Of a stretch of 64,000 nucleotides of DNA, positions 18,701-26,308 are shown piece after piece; position 1 is the first letter of the stretch, and every line of letters begins with the position of its first letter. Made by a program: the position numbers and the translations under genes. Origin of the DNA: Bacteroidia bacterium (GTDB lineage: Bacteria > Bacteroidota > Bacteroidia > Bacteroidales > UBA932); contig JAGKTT010000011.1 in the NCBI GenBank assembly GCA_021153285.1, positions 1-64,000 on the forward strand. The letters are read 5' to 3'. Under the pieces are notes generated by a model. The model was not told the origin of the DNA. It was given only the letters and a program-made list of their open reading frames with translations, and did not search any database.

Positions 18701-18848
18701 CTACCGGATATATTACTTTGAAATTATCTGTTTCTATCGAATACCACTTCAGTCTTCCGGGATCGTCGCCGGTGACGTAAAACTGTGCTGATGATATGAA
18801 AGGCAGCAGAAATGCTGTCAATGTAATTATATGTCTTAAAAATCTCAT
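15795..18848 (-). CDS. Large secreted protein: HExxH metallopeptidase-like domain, beta-propeller, outer-membrane barrel
   Basis: A 1017-residue protein with a signal peptide (cut near ISSAQ, residue 22). Residues about 40-300 look like a gluzincin-type peptidase: HESRH at 129-133 fits HExxH, and EGDAVITET starting at Glu171 could supply the third zinc ligand. Residues about 310-600 contain repeated blades typical of TolB/WD40-like propellers (for example GRMQWDPSSKRLYWSET and GEDIYATAISDNGYGIYRTSDWE). From about 640 to the end, alternating strands and a final SFxF-type strand (FHIGPTFNVSF) indicate a beta-barrel. The architecture suggests a surface-anchored enzyme. I do not recognise a characterised member. 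It is divergent from the phosphate symporter gene and followed by the CpXC gene. Confidence 0.7.
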   Translation of the reverse strand: MRFLRHIITLTAFLLPFISSAQFYVTGDDPGRLKWYSIETDNFKVIYPVGTDSLARVYAEKIEKFRIPVSLTTGYISGQCDGRKMPVVMHAYNAANGSVAWAPKRMDLFTLPSAYDPEPMPWSTMLSVHESRHVTQMQFGMTRTQKPFTWVFGEMWNILVSLVYPGISNMEGDAVITETAWTSSGRGRTADFLNYYWVAFDNGDFRNWNRWRFVSQVNNAPNYYSLGYLTIGGFRYLYDCPEYMNAAYNLAASRPYSLLAFRRTAEKLTGKKFNDAFKEVCDTMYTLWKADADARKPYIPSEQVSADTRFYTEYKNNTIAGNEIYAIKKGHINTPVLVRIDSTGKETRISSFASDAGRMQWDPSSKRLYWSETSTDERWSLQTKSRIRYIEEGSGRKRTVRNPALLYNPALSDSRISATRYQQNGKSFIEIIDSNTGKTIQSIQAPDSLQLLESVWIGEDIYATAISDNGYGIYRTSDWETILAPQPVKIKDFYVWNDELIFTCDRTGVNELYHLDPSTGNLTQKTSTRYGAEDFQYKGDWLYYSSQALDGKKIYRTPVDSLMNRSVNFSDIHHYHIAEAVTAQEKAIALEKEAETDKKVTVSDPQRYGKFRNAFNLHSWAPVYVNVDNIMNMSFDQIWQAASLGATGIFQNRLSTAVGEIGYSAHKDPYNPAKWRHSGHARFTYSGFYPIIEARVNFNDRAARQYNAYAYIFPDGKASMEVSSRELSTPYIEGILSTYIPFNFSSGGWYKGLIPKLTYRIGNDKFNTGLAVMKMEEQGILGQDGKYTSGYNPVFISHTAGKNTFRHSLTGSLRGYTMLGTASSAVYPKWGIGAEIGASGSLESSLYLSPMGYFYLYGYVPGILEEQGLKLTLMTQQKLRSDAVFGQPIVSVLPRGLSSNTSLASWISIRNSNITKITLDYAVPIFIGDLSIGGPFFAIKRLVVSPHFDYSFIADKGLFSVGGNIILDMHSILRFGWPCSFGVTMSYNGGPAWNSIATDSGITLDRFHIGPTFNVSF

Positions 18849-18870
18849 TTTCTTGTCTCAAATTCGATTA

Positions 18871-18878
18871 CAAATCTA
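18871..18878 (-). promoter_or_regulatory. -7 element for the large barrel/propeller gene
   Basis: TAGATTTG on the minus strand, 23 bases upstream of the start. It lies only 11 bases from the oppositely directed -7 element at 18890-18897, so the two promoters overlap. Confidence 0.5.
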
Positions 18879-18889
18879 ATTATTTTTTA

Positions 18890-18897
18890 TATTTTTG
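18890..18897 (+). promoter_or_regulatory. -7 element for the Na/phosphate symporter gene
   Basis: TATTTTTG matches TAnnTTTG, 45 bases upstream of the chosen ATG at 18943. A TTG start at 18895 would overlap this element, another reason to prefer 18943. Confidence 0.5.
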
Positions 18898-18942
18898 CGA
18901 CCTATTGCCTATTTAAATAAGCCAATAACAATCATACTCTAT

Positions 18943-20700
18943 ATGACAACAATTCTGAATGTGCTTTCTGTTCTTGGAGGACTTGCAATGTTCCTCTACG
19001 GTATGGCACTTATGAGCGAAGGTCTCCAGAAATCTGCCGGTGACCGACTCAGGGCCTTTATGGCCAAGATGACTTCCAATGCTTTCAAACGTGTACTTAC
19101 CGGAACTGTAGTTACCTGTCTCGTGCAGTCGTCTTCTGCCACTACCATTATGGTGGTAAGTTTCGTAAATGCCGGCCTCCTTACTCTTGGCAATGCCATC
19201 GGAGTCATTATGGGTGCCAATATCGGTACTACGCTGACCGCCTGGATCACTTCGCTCGGTTTCTCAGTCAATATTGCTCTTTTCGCTGTACCGATGATGG
19301 CCTTCGGTTATCTGATGCATAGCTCAAAGAAGGCTACGCTGAAGAATGTGGGTCAGTTCCTGATGGGATTCGCAGTGATGTATGTAGGTCTTACCTTTAT
19401 GAAGGACTGTTCGAATGCTATTCTTGGTGAGTATCAGACAGGTATGATGAACTTCTTCGGAAGCATAAACGGCTTCGGTTTCGGTTCCATCATTCTTTTC
19501 CTTATCGCCGGTGCAGTACTTACCATCGTTCTTCAGGCTTCCAGTGCGACAATGGCGATTACAATGCTCCTTGCAGCATCAGGTCTTATCGACTTCAAGC
19601 TTGCGGTGGCAATGGTGCTCGGAGAAAATATCGGAACTACCATTACAGCCAATATCGCTGCCGCTGTAGCAAATACATCAGCCAAGAGAGCGGCACGTGC
19701 GCATACGATCTTCAATTTAATCGGAGTTATCTGGGTGCTTTGCCTGTTCAGACCTATTGTCAAGCTTATATGCATTATAATGTCGGAACTTGGATTTGTG
19801 GATCCTACAATGGCAAGTTCGCAGCTCGCAGCTATAGCCGGAGGAAGTGTTGCAGCAGATGCTGAGATGATTGAAACATATAAGAATTCGCTTCTTTACG
19901 GAATCGCAATGCTTCACACTCTCTTCAATGTGACAAATACCCTCGTCCTGATATGGTTTACTCCACTCATCGAGAAAGCAGTGGTATGGCTTGTCAAGGA
20001 ACCTAAGGGTGAGACTGAGGTCTTCAGACTCAAATATATTGCCGGTGGTCCTCTCAGCACAGCTGAACTTTCAATTAACGAGGCCCAGCAGGAACTTATT
20101 CATTTTGCTGAAATCTGCCGCAACGGCTTCGGATATATCCGTCAGGCTATCAATGAACAGGATCCTGAGAAGTTCGACAAGCTTAACGAGAAACTTATCA
20201 AGTATGAGGAGATTTCAGACCGCATCGAGTATGAAATCGCTACATATTTGAACGAAGTGGGCAAAAATGAAATCAGCGAGGAAGCGGCCGATACTATCAA
20301 GTCAATGTATAAGATCATAGGCGAGCTGGAGTCTCTCGGAGATTCAGGCGAAGCTATCGGACGAATCCTCAAGAGAAAGAATGTACACGGAAAGGTATTC
20401 GATAAGCCGCTTCTTGACCGTCTGAACAAGATAATGGATCTCGTACAGAAGGGTTACGATGTAATGATTGAGAATCTTAAGAACCCATATCTTAAGGATA
20501 TCTCGAATGCCCAGAATGCAGAGTACAATATCAATGAATGCAGAAATCATCTCCGTGAGGAGCATATCGTGAATATCGAGAGCAACAGCTACAACTATCT
20601 CACAGGTGTTTACTTTATGGATGTGATTGCAGAACTTGAGAAGATCGGTGACTTCCTCATCAATATCTCTCAGGCGGTTGTAGGAAAATATGAGAAATAG
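18943..20700 (+). CDS. Na+/phosphate cotransporter (NptA/PNaS family) with PhoU-like tail
   Basis: A 585-residue inner-membrane protein with about eight to ten hydrophobic segments. The two inverted PNaS repeats are marked by QSSSATT (VTCLVQSSSATTIMVVSFVN) and QASSATM (VLQASSATMAITMLLAASG), each followed by a GxNIGTT motif (GANIGTTLTAW; GENIGTTITAN). After about residue 370 comes a soluble helical PhoU-like domain (ELIHFAEICRNGFGYIRQAI and onward). It likely imports phosphate with sodium. The ATG at 18943 is preferred because the upstream TTG lies in the -7 element. The end overlaps the next gene by 11 bases. Confidence 0.9.
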   Translation: MTTILNVLSVLGGLAMFLYGMALMSEGLQKSAGDRLRAFMAKMTSNAFKRVLTGTVVTCLVQSSSATTIMVVSFVNAGLLTLGNAIGVIMGANIGTTLTAWITSLGFSVNIALFAVPMMAFGYLMHSSKKATLKNVGQFLMGFAVMYVGLTFMKDCSNAILGEYQTGMMNFFGSINGFGFGSIILFLIAGAVLTIVLQASSATMAITMLLAASGLIDFKLAVAMVLGENIGTTITANIAAAVANTSAKRAARAHTIFNLIGVIWVLCLFRPIVKLICIIMSELGFVDPTMASSQLAAIAGGSVAADAEMIETYKNSLLYGIAMLHTLFNVTNTLVLIWFTPLIEKAVVWLVKEPKGETEVFRLKYIAGGPLSTAELSINEAQQELIHFAEICRNGFGYIRQAINEQDPEKFDKLNEKLIKYEEISDRIEYEIATYLNEVGKNEISEEAADTIKSMYKIIGELESLGDSGEAIGRILKRKNVHGKVFDKPLLDRLNKIMDLVQKGYDVMIENLKNPYLKDISNAQNAEYNINECRNHLREEHIVNIESNSYNYLTGVYFMDVIAELEKIGDFLINISQAVVGKYEK

Positions 20701-21649
20701 CATTTTTACAATATTGCTTCTTGCGGTATTTGCCGTAAGTTGCTCACAGGGAAAAAAGGCAGAGCAGTTCAAGGCTCTGCCTTTTCCTGATATGACTGTG
20801 CCGGCTATGATGTCGGATCCTCAGGATATAGCAGAGTATCTTGCTGATCATTTTTGGGACCGCTTTGCAGATCCGTCGCGTACCTATCCTTCTGACTCAG
20901 TCCTTCTTAGCGGTGTGGAAAGAGGAGAGGTAGAACAGAAATTTGCTGACTGGACCTATATTCTGGATATGCTCTCATTCCAGAAGGCGGAAAAGGCCGT
21001 TTCCGGCTTATATAACAAGGCTTTGACCTGTGAAAGGACTGACACTTCTTCAAGTGTGTTCGAGTTCTTCAATGAGACTGCATATAAGTATTTCTATGAT
21101 CCCAATTCTCCGCTTCGCAATGAGGATTATTATAACATCTATGTGCAGAGACTTTCAGGATATGAAGGCCTGTCTCCTGAAATGCGAGGAAAATATGAAT
21201 ACGATGCAAGGATGACATCCTTGAACCGCACAGGTACCGTAGCGGCTGATTTCAGATTTGCGGACAAATACGGAAAGTTCCATACTCTTCATAGTATAAA
21301 GGCTCCTCTTACTCTTCTTTTCTTCAGTAATCCGGGCTGTAATGCCTGTATGAATATAATCAATGTGCTCAGAGAAGAACCGGCAATATCAGGAATGATA
21401 GCTGATGGAACTCTTGCAGTCCTTAACATATATATAGATGAGGATCTTCAGGGATGGCGTGACTATATGCCTATATATCCTGAGGAATGGTATAATGGCT
21501 TTGATGCCGATCTGGTAATACGTACGGATAATCTTTATAATGTCCGTGCAATTCCTTCCCTCTATCTTCTTGATGAAGAAAAAAGGGTCATCCTGAAGGA
21601 TGCCCCTGAAAATCGTCTGTTCGAATATTTACTTTCCGGACTGATGTAA
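20690..21649 (+). CDS. DUF5106/thioredoxin-like lipoprotein
   Basis: A 319-residue predicted lipoprotein (MRNSIFTILLLAVFAVSC, Cys18). Residues about 30-180 are a helical domain of the kind annotated DUF5106 in Bacteroidales TlpA-like proteins. The C-terminal third is a thioredoxin fold (AADFRFADKYGKFHTLHSI, then LLFFSNPGCNACMNI with CxxC = CNAC, and VRAIPSLYLLDEEKR with the cis-Pro). It is probably a periplasmic disulfide reductant. Its start overlaps the symporter gene by 11 bases, so the two are cotranscribed. The 3' end overlaps the convergent AraC-type gene by 21 bases. Confidence 0.82.
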   Translation: MRNSIFTILLLAVFAVSCSQGKKAEQFKALPFPDMTVPAMMSDPQDIAEYLADHFWDRFADPSRTYPSDSVLLSGVERGEVEQKFADWTYILDMLSFQKAEKAVSGLYNKALTCERTDTSSSVFEFFNETAYKYFYDPNSPLRNEDYYNIYVQRLSGYEGLSPEMRGKYEYDARMTSLNRTGTVAADFRFADKYGKFHTLHSIKAPLTLLFFSNPGCNACMNIINVLREEPAISGMIADGTLAVLNIYIDEDLQGWRDYMPIYPEEWYNGFDADLVIRTDNLYNVRAIPSLYLLDEEKRVILKDAPENRLFEYLLSGLM

Positions 21650-22726
21650 TCTTCTGTATTGGAACGGCGTCATATCGGTAACCACTCTGAACCATCTGGA
21701 GAAGTTGTAGTTCTGAGGGATACCTACACGTATGCCTATTTCTTCTATTGACATTTTCTCCGATGAGGTCAGCAAAGACTTACTTTCCTCGATTCTGAGA
21801 GTGTTCAGCCAGACCTGGAATGTCTTGTCAAGACAATTGTTCAGATATTGCGACAGATAATTCTGATTTGTTCCCATTTCAAGAGCTACATCCTTGATTG
21901 TCAGGCCTTCACGGCAGAATTTCTTTTCACTTACCCATTCATCCACAAGAGGACTGATCTTTGATGAGAGGTCCTGGGTCTTTTCTTTCTTTACCGGTTC
22001 CGGTTCCTTTTCAAGCTCTATATTCTTTCTTCTTATGATATCGATTTTCTTAGTAGCGAAACCTACTACCTTGAATGTCAGATAAACATATATTATAGGA
22101 AGAAGGAAATAGTATGGCTTCTGTAACAATGGAATATATAATACTCCAATAGTGCTGATCGATAATACGAAACATACGATGAGGGTAGAATACATCCATT
22201 TCATATCCGGTCCTTCATCGTAGTAGTTTTCTATTTCCTTCATACACTTTTTGTATTCCTTGAGACAGGTATATAGCATCCAGGCACATTTGACTCCGTA
22301 AGTGCATCCGAAAAGCACCATCATTGTCTTCTGAATGGAAGGAAACAATACACCTATTCCTCCGGCTACAAGCATACAGGATGCAGGTATGACACCGTCA
22401 GCTATGAAATTCTTTATACGGTATCTTGGTGTTTCTATAAGAAACAGGAATGATGCGTATGAAAGCCAGGAAAATATAAGGGTGAAGGTAGAAAGCAGCC
22501 AGAAGTCAATGTAGTCTCCAAAATGAAGAGGCATCATTATTCTGAAAGTACAGTAAAATACCATCAGTCCTGTGGCGCATCCGAGAACATATCTTGATTT
22601 TCTATAGCTTTTCAATGAAGGATCTTTCTTCGGCATATTCAGGAGGGTAACCACTGCAGTCAGAATACTGAATATGCTGATGTATCCGAAATTGAATAGA
22701 ATATATGTCAGCTGAGATTTGTCCAT
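21629..22726 (-). CDS. Seven-helix membrane protein with C-terminal AraC-type DNA-binding domain
   Basis: A 365-residue regulator. The first 230 residues hold about seven hydrophobic segments (for example YILFNFGYISIFSILTAVVT, VLGCATGLMVFYCTFRIMM, FWLLSTFTLIFSWLSYASF, TLIVCFVLSISTIGVLYIPL). A charged linker (EKEPEPVKKEKTQ) then leads to an AraC/XylS helix-turn-helix pair: GLTIKDVALEMGTNQNYLSQYL and SIEEIGIRVGIPQNYNFSRWF, ending TPFQYRR. The DNA-binding domain is thus tethered to the inner membrane. The gene is divergent from the fimbrial operon and the natural candidate for its regulator. I chose the start at 22726 (MDKSQLTY); a TTG seven codons upstream is less likely. The signal sensed is unknown. 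Confidence 0.85.
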   Translation of the reverse strand: MDKSQLTYILFNFGYISIFSILTAVVTLLNMPKKDPSLKSYRKSRYVLGCATGLMVFYCTFRIMMPLHFGDYIDFWLLSTFTLIFSWLSYASFLFLIETPRYRIKNFIADGVIPASCMLVAGGIGVLFPSIQKTMMVLFGCTYGVKCAWMLYTCLKEYKKCMKEIENYYDEGPDMKWMYSTLIVCFVLSISTIGVLYIPLLQKPYYFLLPIIYVYLTFKVVGFATKKIDIIRRKNIELEKEPEPVKKEKTQDLSSKISPLVDEWVSEKKFCREGLTIKDVALEMGTNQNYLSQYLNNCLDKTFQVWLNTLRIEESKSLLTSSEKMSIEEIGIRVGIPQNYNFSRWFRVVTDMTPFQYRRLHQSGK

Positions 22727-22779
22727 TTTAGTTGTTTTGCTGTGCAAATATAGAATTTTTCTAAAATATAAAAGTTGTG

Positions 22780-22831
22780 TTCACGTGAATTTTTGTATCG
22801 GTGTAATGAAAATAAATTGTATTTACGTGAA
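22780..22831. promoter_or_regulatory. Twin palindromic sites in the regulator-fimbria spacer (candidate operators)
   Basis: The perfect 10-base palindrome TTCACGTGAA (22780-22789) and a 9/10 copy TTTACGTGAA (22822-22831) are 42 bases apart, close to four helical turns. They sit between the regulator start and the fimbrial promoter, the usual place for AraC-type binding sites. The 310-base spacer (22727-23036) otherwise holds only the promoter below and AT-rich DNA. Confidence 0.45.
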
Positions 22832-22916
22832 AAAGTAGGCTCCAAAATAGGATTTTCGTTAAAAAGTGCGTGTGTGTAAATAAAAATTGTGCTTTAAGAA
22901 AAAGCTAACTGCAAGA

Positions 22917-22949
22917 TTTGGAAACAGGTTTTAAGACGTCATACCTTTG
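22917..22949 (+). promoter_or_regulatory. Promoter of the fimbrial operon
   Basis: TTTG (22917-22920), a 21-base spacer and TACCTTTG (22942-22949) match the full Bacteroidota promoter consensus. The leader to the first gene is roughly 80 bases. Confidence 0.72.
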
Positions 22950-23036
22950 CTCTCGCTGAACGAAAAGAGATCGCGGAATTCTGTCCGTGGATCTATCGTC
23001 AGCAACTGTTTTTAACATTAAAATGGAGATTTGCTG

Positions 23037-23642
23037 ATGAAACGCTATCTTACAATTGCAGTAATTTTTCTTCTGGCCTTTGCCGGTACTACTTCCGCTC
23101 AGAAGGTGGCTGTGAAGACCAACGCTCTTTACTGGGCTACGACTACTCCTAATATAGGAATGGAGTTTTCAGTAGCTCCTCGCTGGACTCTGGAAATAGC
23201 GGGAGGATACAATCCTTGGACACTTGACAAGGAGAACAACATCAAGGCCAAGCATTATCTTGTGACTCCTGAAGTCAGATATTGGTTCTGCGAAAGTTTC
23301 AACGGGCATTTTATAGGTATGAATGCCAATTATACCCAGTTCAATGTCGGTGGCGTTCACGTTCTCAATCCATTCTACAAGTCTGCCGGTGACGGTCCGT
23401 TCATCGATGCCTGTCTCAATTCACGAGTAGAGGGCTGGGCAGCCGGTGCCGGAATCACTTACGGATATTCCTGGATCATCAGTCCTCGCTGGAATATGGA
23501 ATTCAACCTTGGTCTGGGATACTGGTATTCTGATTATGACAGGTATGAGAGCCGCAAGTGCGGACTTTTTCAGGACTCTGCCATCAAGCACGTGTTCGGC
23601 CTTACAGATCTGGGACTTTCATTTATTTATATGATAAGATAA
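23037..23642 (+). CDS. DUF3575 family outer-membrane protein, first gene of fimbrial operon
   Basis: A 201-residue protein with a signal peptide (cut near TTSAQ, residue 22), then KVAVKTNALYWATTTPNIGMEF, the start typical of DUF3575 proteins. It continues with alternating strands and ends ADLGLSFIYMI-like (FGLTDLGLSFIYMIR), consistent with a small eight-stranded outer-membrane barrel. DUF3575 genes commonly open Bacteroidales fimbrial loci next to DUF3868 genes, and their protein may help export or anchor subunits. The ATG at 23037 is preferred to a TTG two codons upstream. It is followed after 12 bases by the DUF3868 gene. Confidence 0.83.
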   Translation: MKRYLTIAVIFLLAFAGTTSAQKVAVKTNALYWATTTPNIGMEFSVAPRWTLEIAGGYNPWTLDKENNIKAKHYLVTPEVRYWFCESFNGHFIGMNANYTQFNVGGVHVLNPFYKSAGDGPFIDACLNSRVEGWAAGAGITYGYSWIISPRWNMEFNLGLGYWYSDYDRYESRKCGLFQDSAIKHVFGLTDLGLSFIYMIR

Positions 23643-23654
23643 GGATAGACGGTT

Positions 23655-24989
23655 ATGAAGAAGACAATTATACTTTCAGCATTGATGCTTGTTTTTTCAG
23701 CTGCGGTTAACGCTCAGACAGTTATCAGCAACCAGTCGCTGACAGAGGACGGAGAAAGAGCTGTGGTATCTTTCGAAGTCGAGACAGATGTAAAGAGTAT
23801 CCCTGCCAACCGCAAGGAAATCATAATGCCTTTCATCTATAATGCAAAGGATACGCTCTGGCTTGAGACTCTCGAAGTCTATGGAAAGGGAAGATTCAAG
23901 AGAGAAGTTCAGGAAAACCATCTCGCTGGCAACAAGGATTGGCAGCTTACTGAAAACCAGGTCCTCAAAGGAGATGTCTATCACTACATTTCTTCAGTGC
24001 CTCTGAAAAGATGGATGAAGTCGACCAATCTCGGAATCAAGAGACAGATGGTAGGATGCAATTGTGAGGATGAACTGGCTGACCAGACAATTGCCGAGGG
24101 AGTCGCTCTTTTCGAGGAACCGATGCTTCCGGCAAGAAGAATCCCGACAACCTTCACACTTGCAGATGCTACAAGACAATGGGATTTCGGAAGGGATGAA
24201 CTGGAAATCATCTTCAAGGTGTCAAAGATAGAGATCGATTCCACAGTATTCAATAATGAAGTCACTTTCGGAAAGATACTTTCAGCGATCGACAAGATTT
24301 TCGCAAATCCGAAATATAAGGTGGACAAGATAGAAATCGCCGGATATGCTTCACCTGAGGGACGCCGCAGCTTCAACAACTGGCTCGGACAGAATCGAGC
24401 AAAGGCCCTGATCGACTACATCATCCAGCACAGACCTCAATACAATCTCACAGCGGACAATTTCCGCCTCCGCAATGGAGAAGAGAACTGGGAGGGACTC
24501 AGAAGACTTGTTCTCGCATCGGCAATAGAAGAAAAGGATAAGGTGGTGGAGATCATCGATATGGATCTTCCAGACGAAGAAAAGAAGCTTAAAATCAAGG
24601 CAATAGATAATGGTAAGGTATGGCAGAAGATGCTGAAGGAGGTTTATCCTCATCTGAGAAGCGCACGTTATCTGGCTGTTTACTACGATTCCACTCAGGA
24701 TGAGGCTGTCGATATGATCAACCTGGCCAATCAGATGATCCGCGAAGGAAAATATGCCGAAGCATACGAGACAGTGGAGCCTTACTCAGATGATCTGAGA
24801 GCTTACAATACGATAGGAACAGCACTGATGATGCAGGGCAGGTTCGAAGAAGCTCTACCTTGGCTCAGAAAGGCAGTAGAAAACAATACTGCAACTGCTC
24901 AGGAAAATATTGACCTTATAAATGCAGAACTCGAGTATGAGGCTCGCAAGAAGGCTGAAATCGAGGAATATCTCAAGAAATTTGAATAA
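23655..24989 (+). CDS. DUF3868 / OmpA-like / TPR periplasmic protein of fimbrial operon
   Basis: A 444-residue protein with a signal peptide (cut after AVNAQ). Residues about 22-170 match the DUF3868 type (VISNQSLTEDGERAVVSFEVE; CNCEDELADQTIAEGVALF). An OmpA-like peptidoglycan-associated segment follows near 190-280 (VTFGKILSAIDKIFANPKYKVDKIEIAGYASPEGRRSFNNWLGQNRAKAL). A C-terminal TPR-like helical region (YAEAYETVEPYSDDLRAYNTIGTALMMQGRFEEALPWLRKAVE) and a charged tail EYEARKKAEIEEYLKKFE close it. It may link the pilus assembly site to the cell wall; that is inference from domains. It is followed after 44 bases by the pilin gene. Confidence 0.83.
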   Translation: MKKTIILSALMLVFSAAVNAQTVISNQSLTEDGERAVVSFEVETDVKSIPANRKEIIMPFIYNAKDTLWLETLEVYGKGRFKREVQENHLAGNKDWQLTENQVLKGDVYHYISSVPLKRWMKSTNLGIKRQMVGCNCEDELADQTIAEGVALFEEPMLPARRIPTTFTLADATRQWDFGRDELEIIFKVSKIEIDSTVFNNEVTFGKILSAIDKIFANPKYKVDKIEIAGYASPEGRRSFNNWLGQNRAKALIDYIIQHRPQYNLTADNFRLRNGEENWEGLRRLVLASAIEEKDKVVEIIDMDLPDEEKKLKIKAIDNGKVWQKMLKEVYPHLRSARYLAVYYDSTQDEAVDMINLANQMIREGKYAEAYETVEPYSDDLRAYNTIGTALMMQGRFEEALPWLRKAVENNTATAQENIDLINAELEYEARKKAEIEEYLKKFE

Positions 24990-25033
24990 AGACATATTAA
25001 CACTATTTCACTAACATTTTAAAAATTAAAGTT

Positions 25034-26176
25034 ATGAAACTTACTAAATTGATGTTGTCTGCTTGCGTAGCAGCTTTGGCACTCGTTTCTTGTCAGAAAG
25101 AAGGACCTTCAGTTCCTGTAGAGACTAAGGTCAAGTCTGTGGATGTTTCCATTGCGAATATGATCCTCACTAAGTCTGAGTCATCGGCAATCGCTAAGGG
25201 TACAAAGGTCAATCTCAAGAACTTCAAGATCTTCCTTACTGATAATGCTTATTCCAAGGTATATGATGCATATGCTTCAGATGGAGCTACTGCTGCAAAA
25301 TCTTACTTCACTGCAGATGAATATGATATCACTGATACAGATGCAAAGGCTTCATTCCATTTCGTGGATCCGGCTTGTACAAGAGTTGTAGTCGTTGCCA
25401 ATATGGGTGATATAGCTTGGAATAATATCGACGATAAGCTCCTGATCGGCGGACAGCAGGATGTATCGGAACTTGCACTCTATGGTTATTCTGATCTTGT
25501 AAGCGCTGGCTCATTCCACAATGAAACAAAGGATGATGTCACTTACCAGCTCCCAGTTTACAAGGCCAATGTTACAGTTAAGCCACGCGTTTCACGTTTC
25601 GAAATGGACGGTTTCTATGTGAACTTCAAATCTGACCCTGCATACAGCAGCATTAAGTTCAAGCAGATCGCAGTTCAGAACTATTATCCTGAGACACAGC
25701 TTAATACAGGAAACGAGAGTGGTAGCCTTGTAAACCATATTACAAACTTTGCAGATCAGGGATCTACATTCACTTGGCTCCACAATGGTGAAAAGGATTG
25801 GTATAGAAATGTATTTGCTTCAGCGGTTGAGGTAACTCCAGCAGCTCCTTCAGCTCAGGCAATTTCAGGTGCAGACAAATGCTATGCATATCATTTCTTC
25901 TCAGGCGATGCAGTGCCTGTAATAGTTATCGACCTTGAGGCAGACGGTCTTCCGGCATATCTTTACTCAAAGAACATCAAGGATACAGAAGGTAAACCGA
26001 TCACCGAGATCAAGGAAGGATATATCTATCGTATGAATGCCGCAGGTAATGTTGACAACGGTGGTGATGGTGATATCGTAGTGGATGAGGACGACATTGA
26101 TCCGGCTGACAGATGTCTTGACATCACAGTAGACGTTATGTCTTGGGAAGTGGTTCTTGTTGCCCCTGAGTTCTAA
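25034..26176 (+). CDS. Major fimbrial subunit candidate (Mfa1/FimA-like, type V pilin)
   Basis: A 380-residue lipoprotein precursor (MKLTKLMLSACVAALALVSC, Cys20). It has two beta-sandwich-like halves. The N-terminal half carries VKSVDVSIANMILTKSES, the region removed by an Arg/Lys-specific protease in type V pilins. The C-terminal part, GYIYRMNAAGNVDN, is followed by an acidic linker and a last strand, LDITVDVMSWEVVLVAPEF. Type V pilins polymerise by donating a strand into the groove left after N-terminal cleavage. Position, size and the downstream anchor make this the probable shaft subunit. The strong hairpin after the gene fits higher expression than the downstream genes. Polymerisation is inferred, not seen. 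Confidence 0.78.
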   Translation: MKLTKLMLSACVAALALVSCQKEGPSVPVETKVKSVDVSIANMILTKSESSAIAKGTKVNLKNFKIFLTDNAYSKVYDAYASDGATAAKSYFTADEYDITDTDAKASFHFVDPACTRVVVVANMGDIAWNNIDDKLLIGGQQDVSELALYGYSDLVSAGSFHNETKDDVTYQLPVYKANVTVKPRVSRFEMDGFYVNFKSDPAYSSIKFKQIAVQNYYPETQLNTGNESGSLVNHITNFADQGSTFTWLHNGEKDWYRNVFASAVEVTPAAPSAQAISGADKCYAYHFFSGDAVPVIVIDLEADGLPAYLYSKNIKDTEGKPITEIKEGYIYRMNAAGNVDNGGDGDIVVDEDDIDPADRCLDITVDVMSWEVVLVAPEF

Positions 26177-26221
26177 ATCATAGACAGTACGGCTTTAAAG
26201 CCTTTTAAATGAAACAACATC

Positions 26222-26274
26222 AATAAATAGTGGAGGGGCAGACCTCCAAAAGGAACACCCCTCCAATATTTATT
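26222..26274 (+). promoter_or_regulatory. Strong intercistronic hairpin with alternative fold, between pilin and anchor genes
   Basis: A 17-base inverted repeat with a single mismatch (26222-26238 with 26258-26274; core TGGAGGGG / CCCCTCCA) encloses a 19-base loop. The loop contains CCTCCA, which can pair instead with TGGAGG in the left arm to make a smaller competing hairpin. No T run follows, so it looks like a processing, stabilising or attenuating structure rather than a full terminator. It lies 46 bases after the pilin stop and 35 before the next gene. Confidence 0.65.
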
Positions 26275-26308
26275 AAATCTTAAAAACCAGATAAAACATA
26301 CATTGCTT

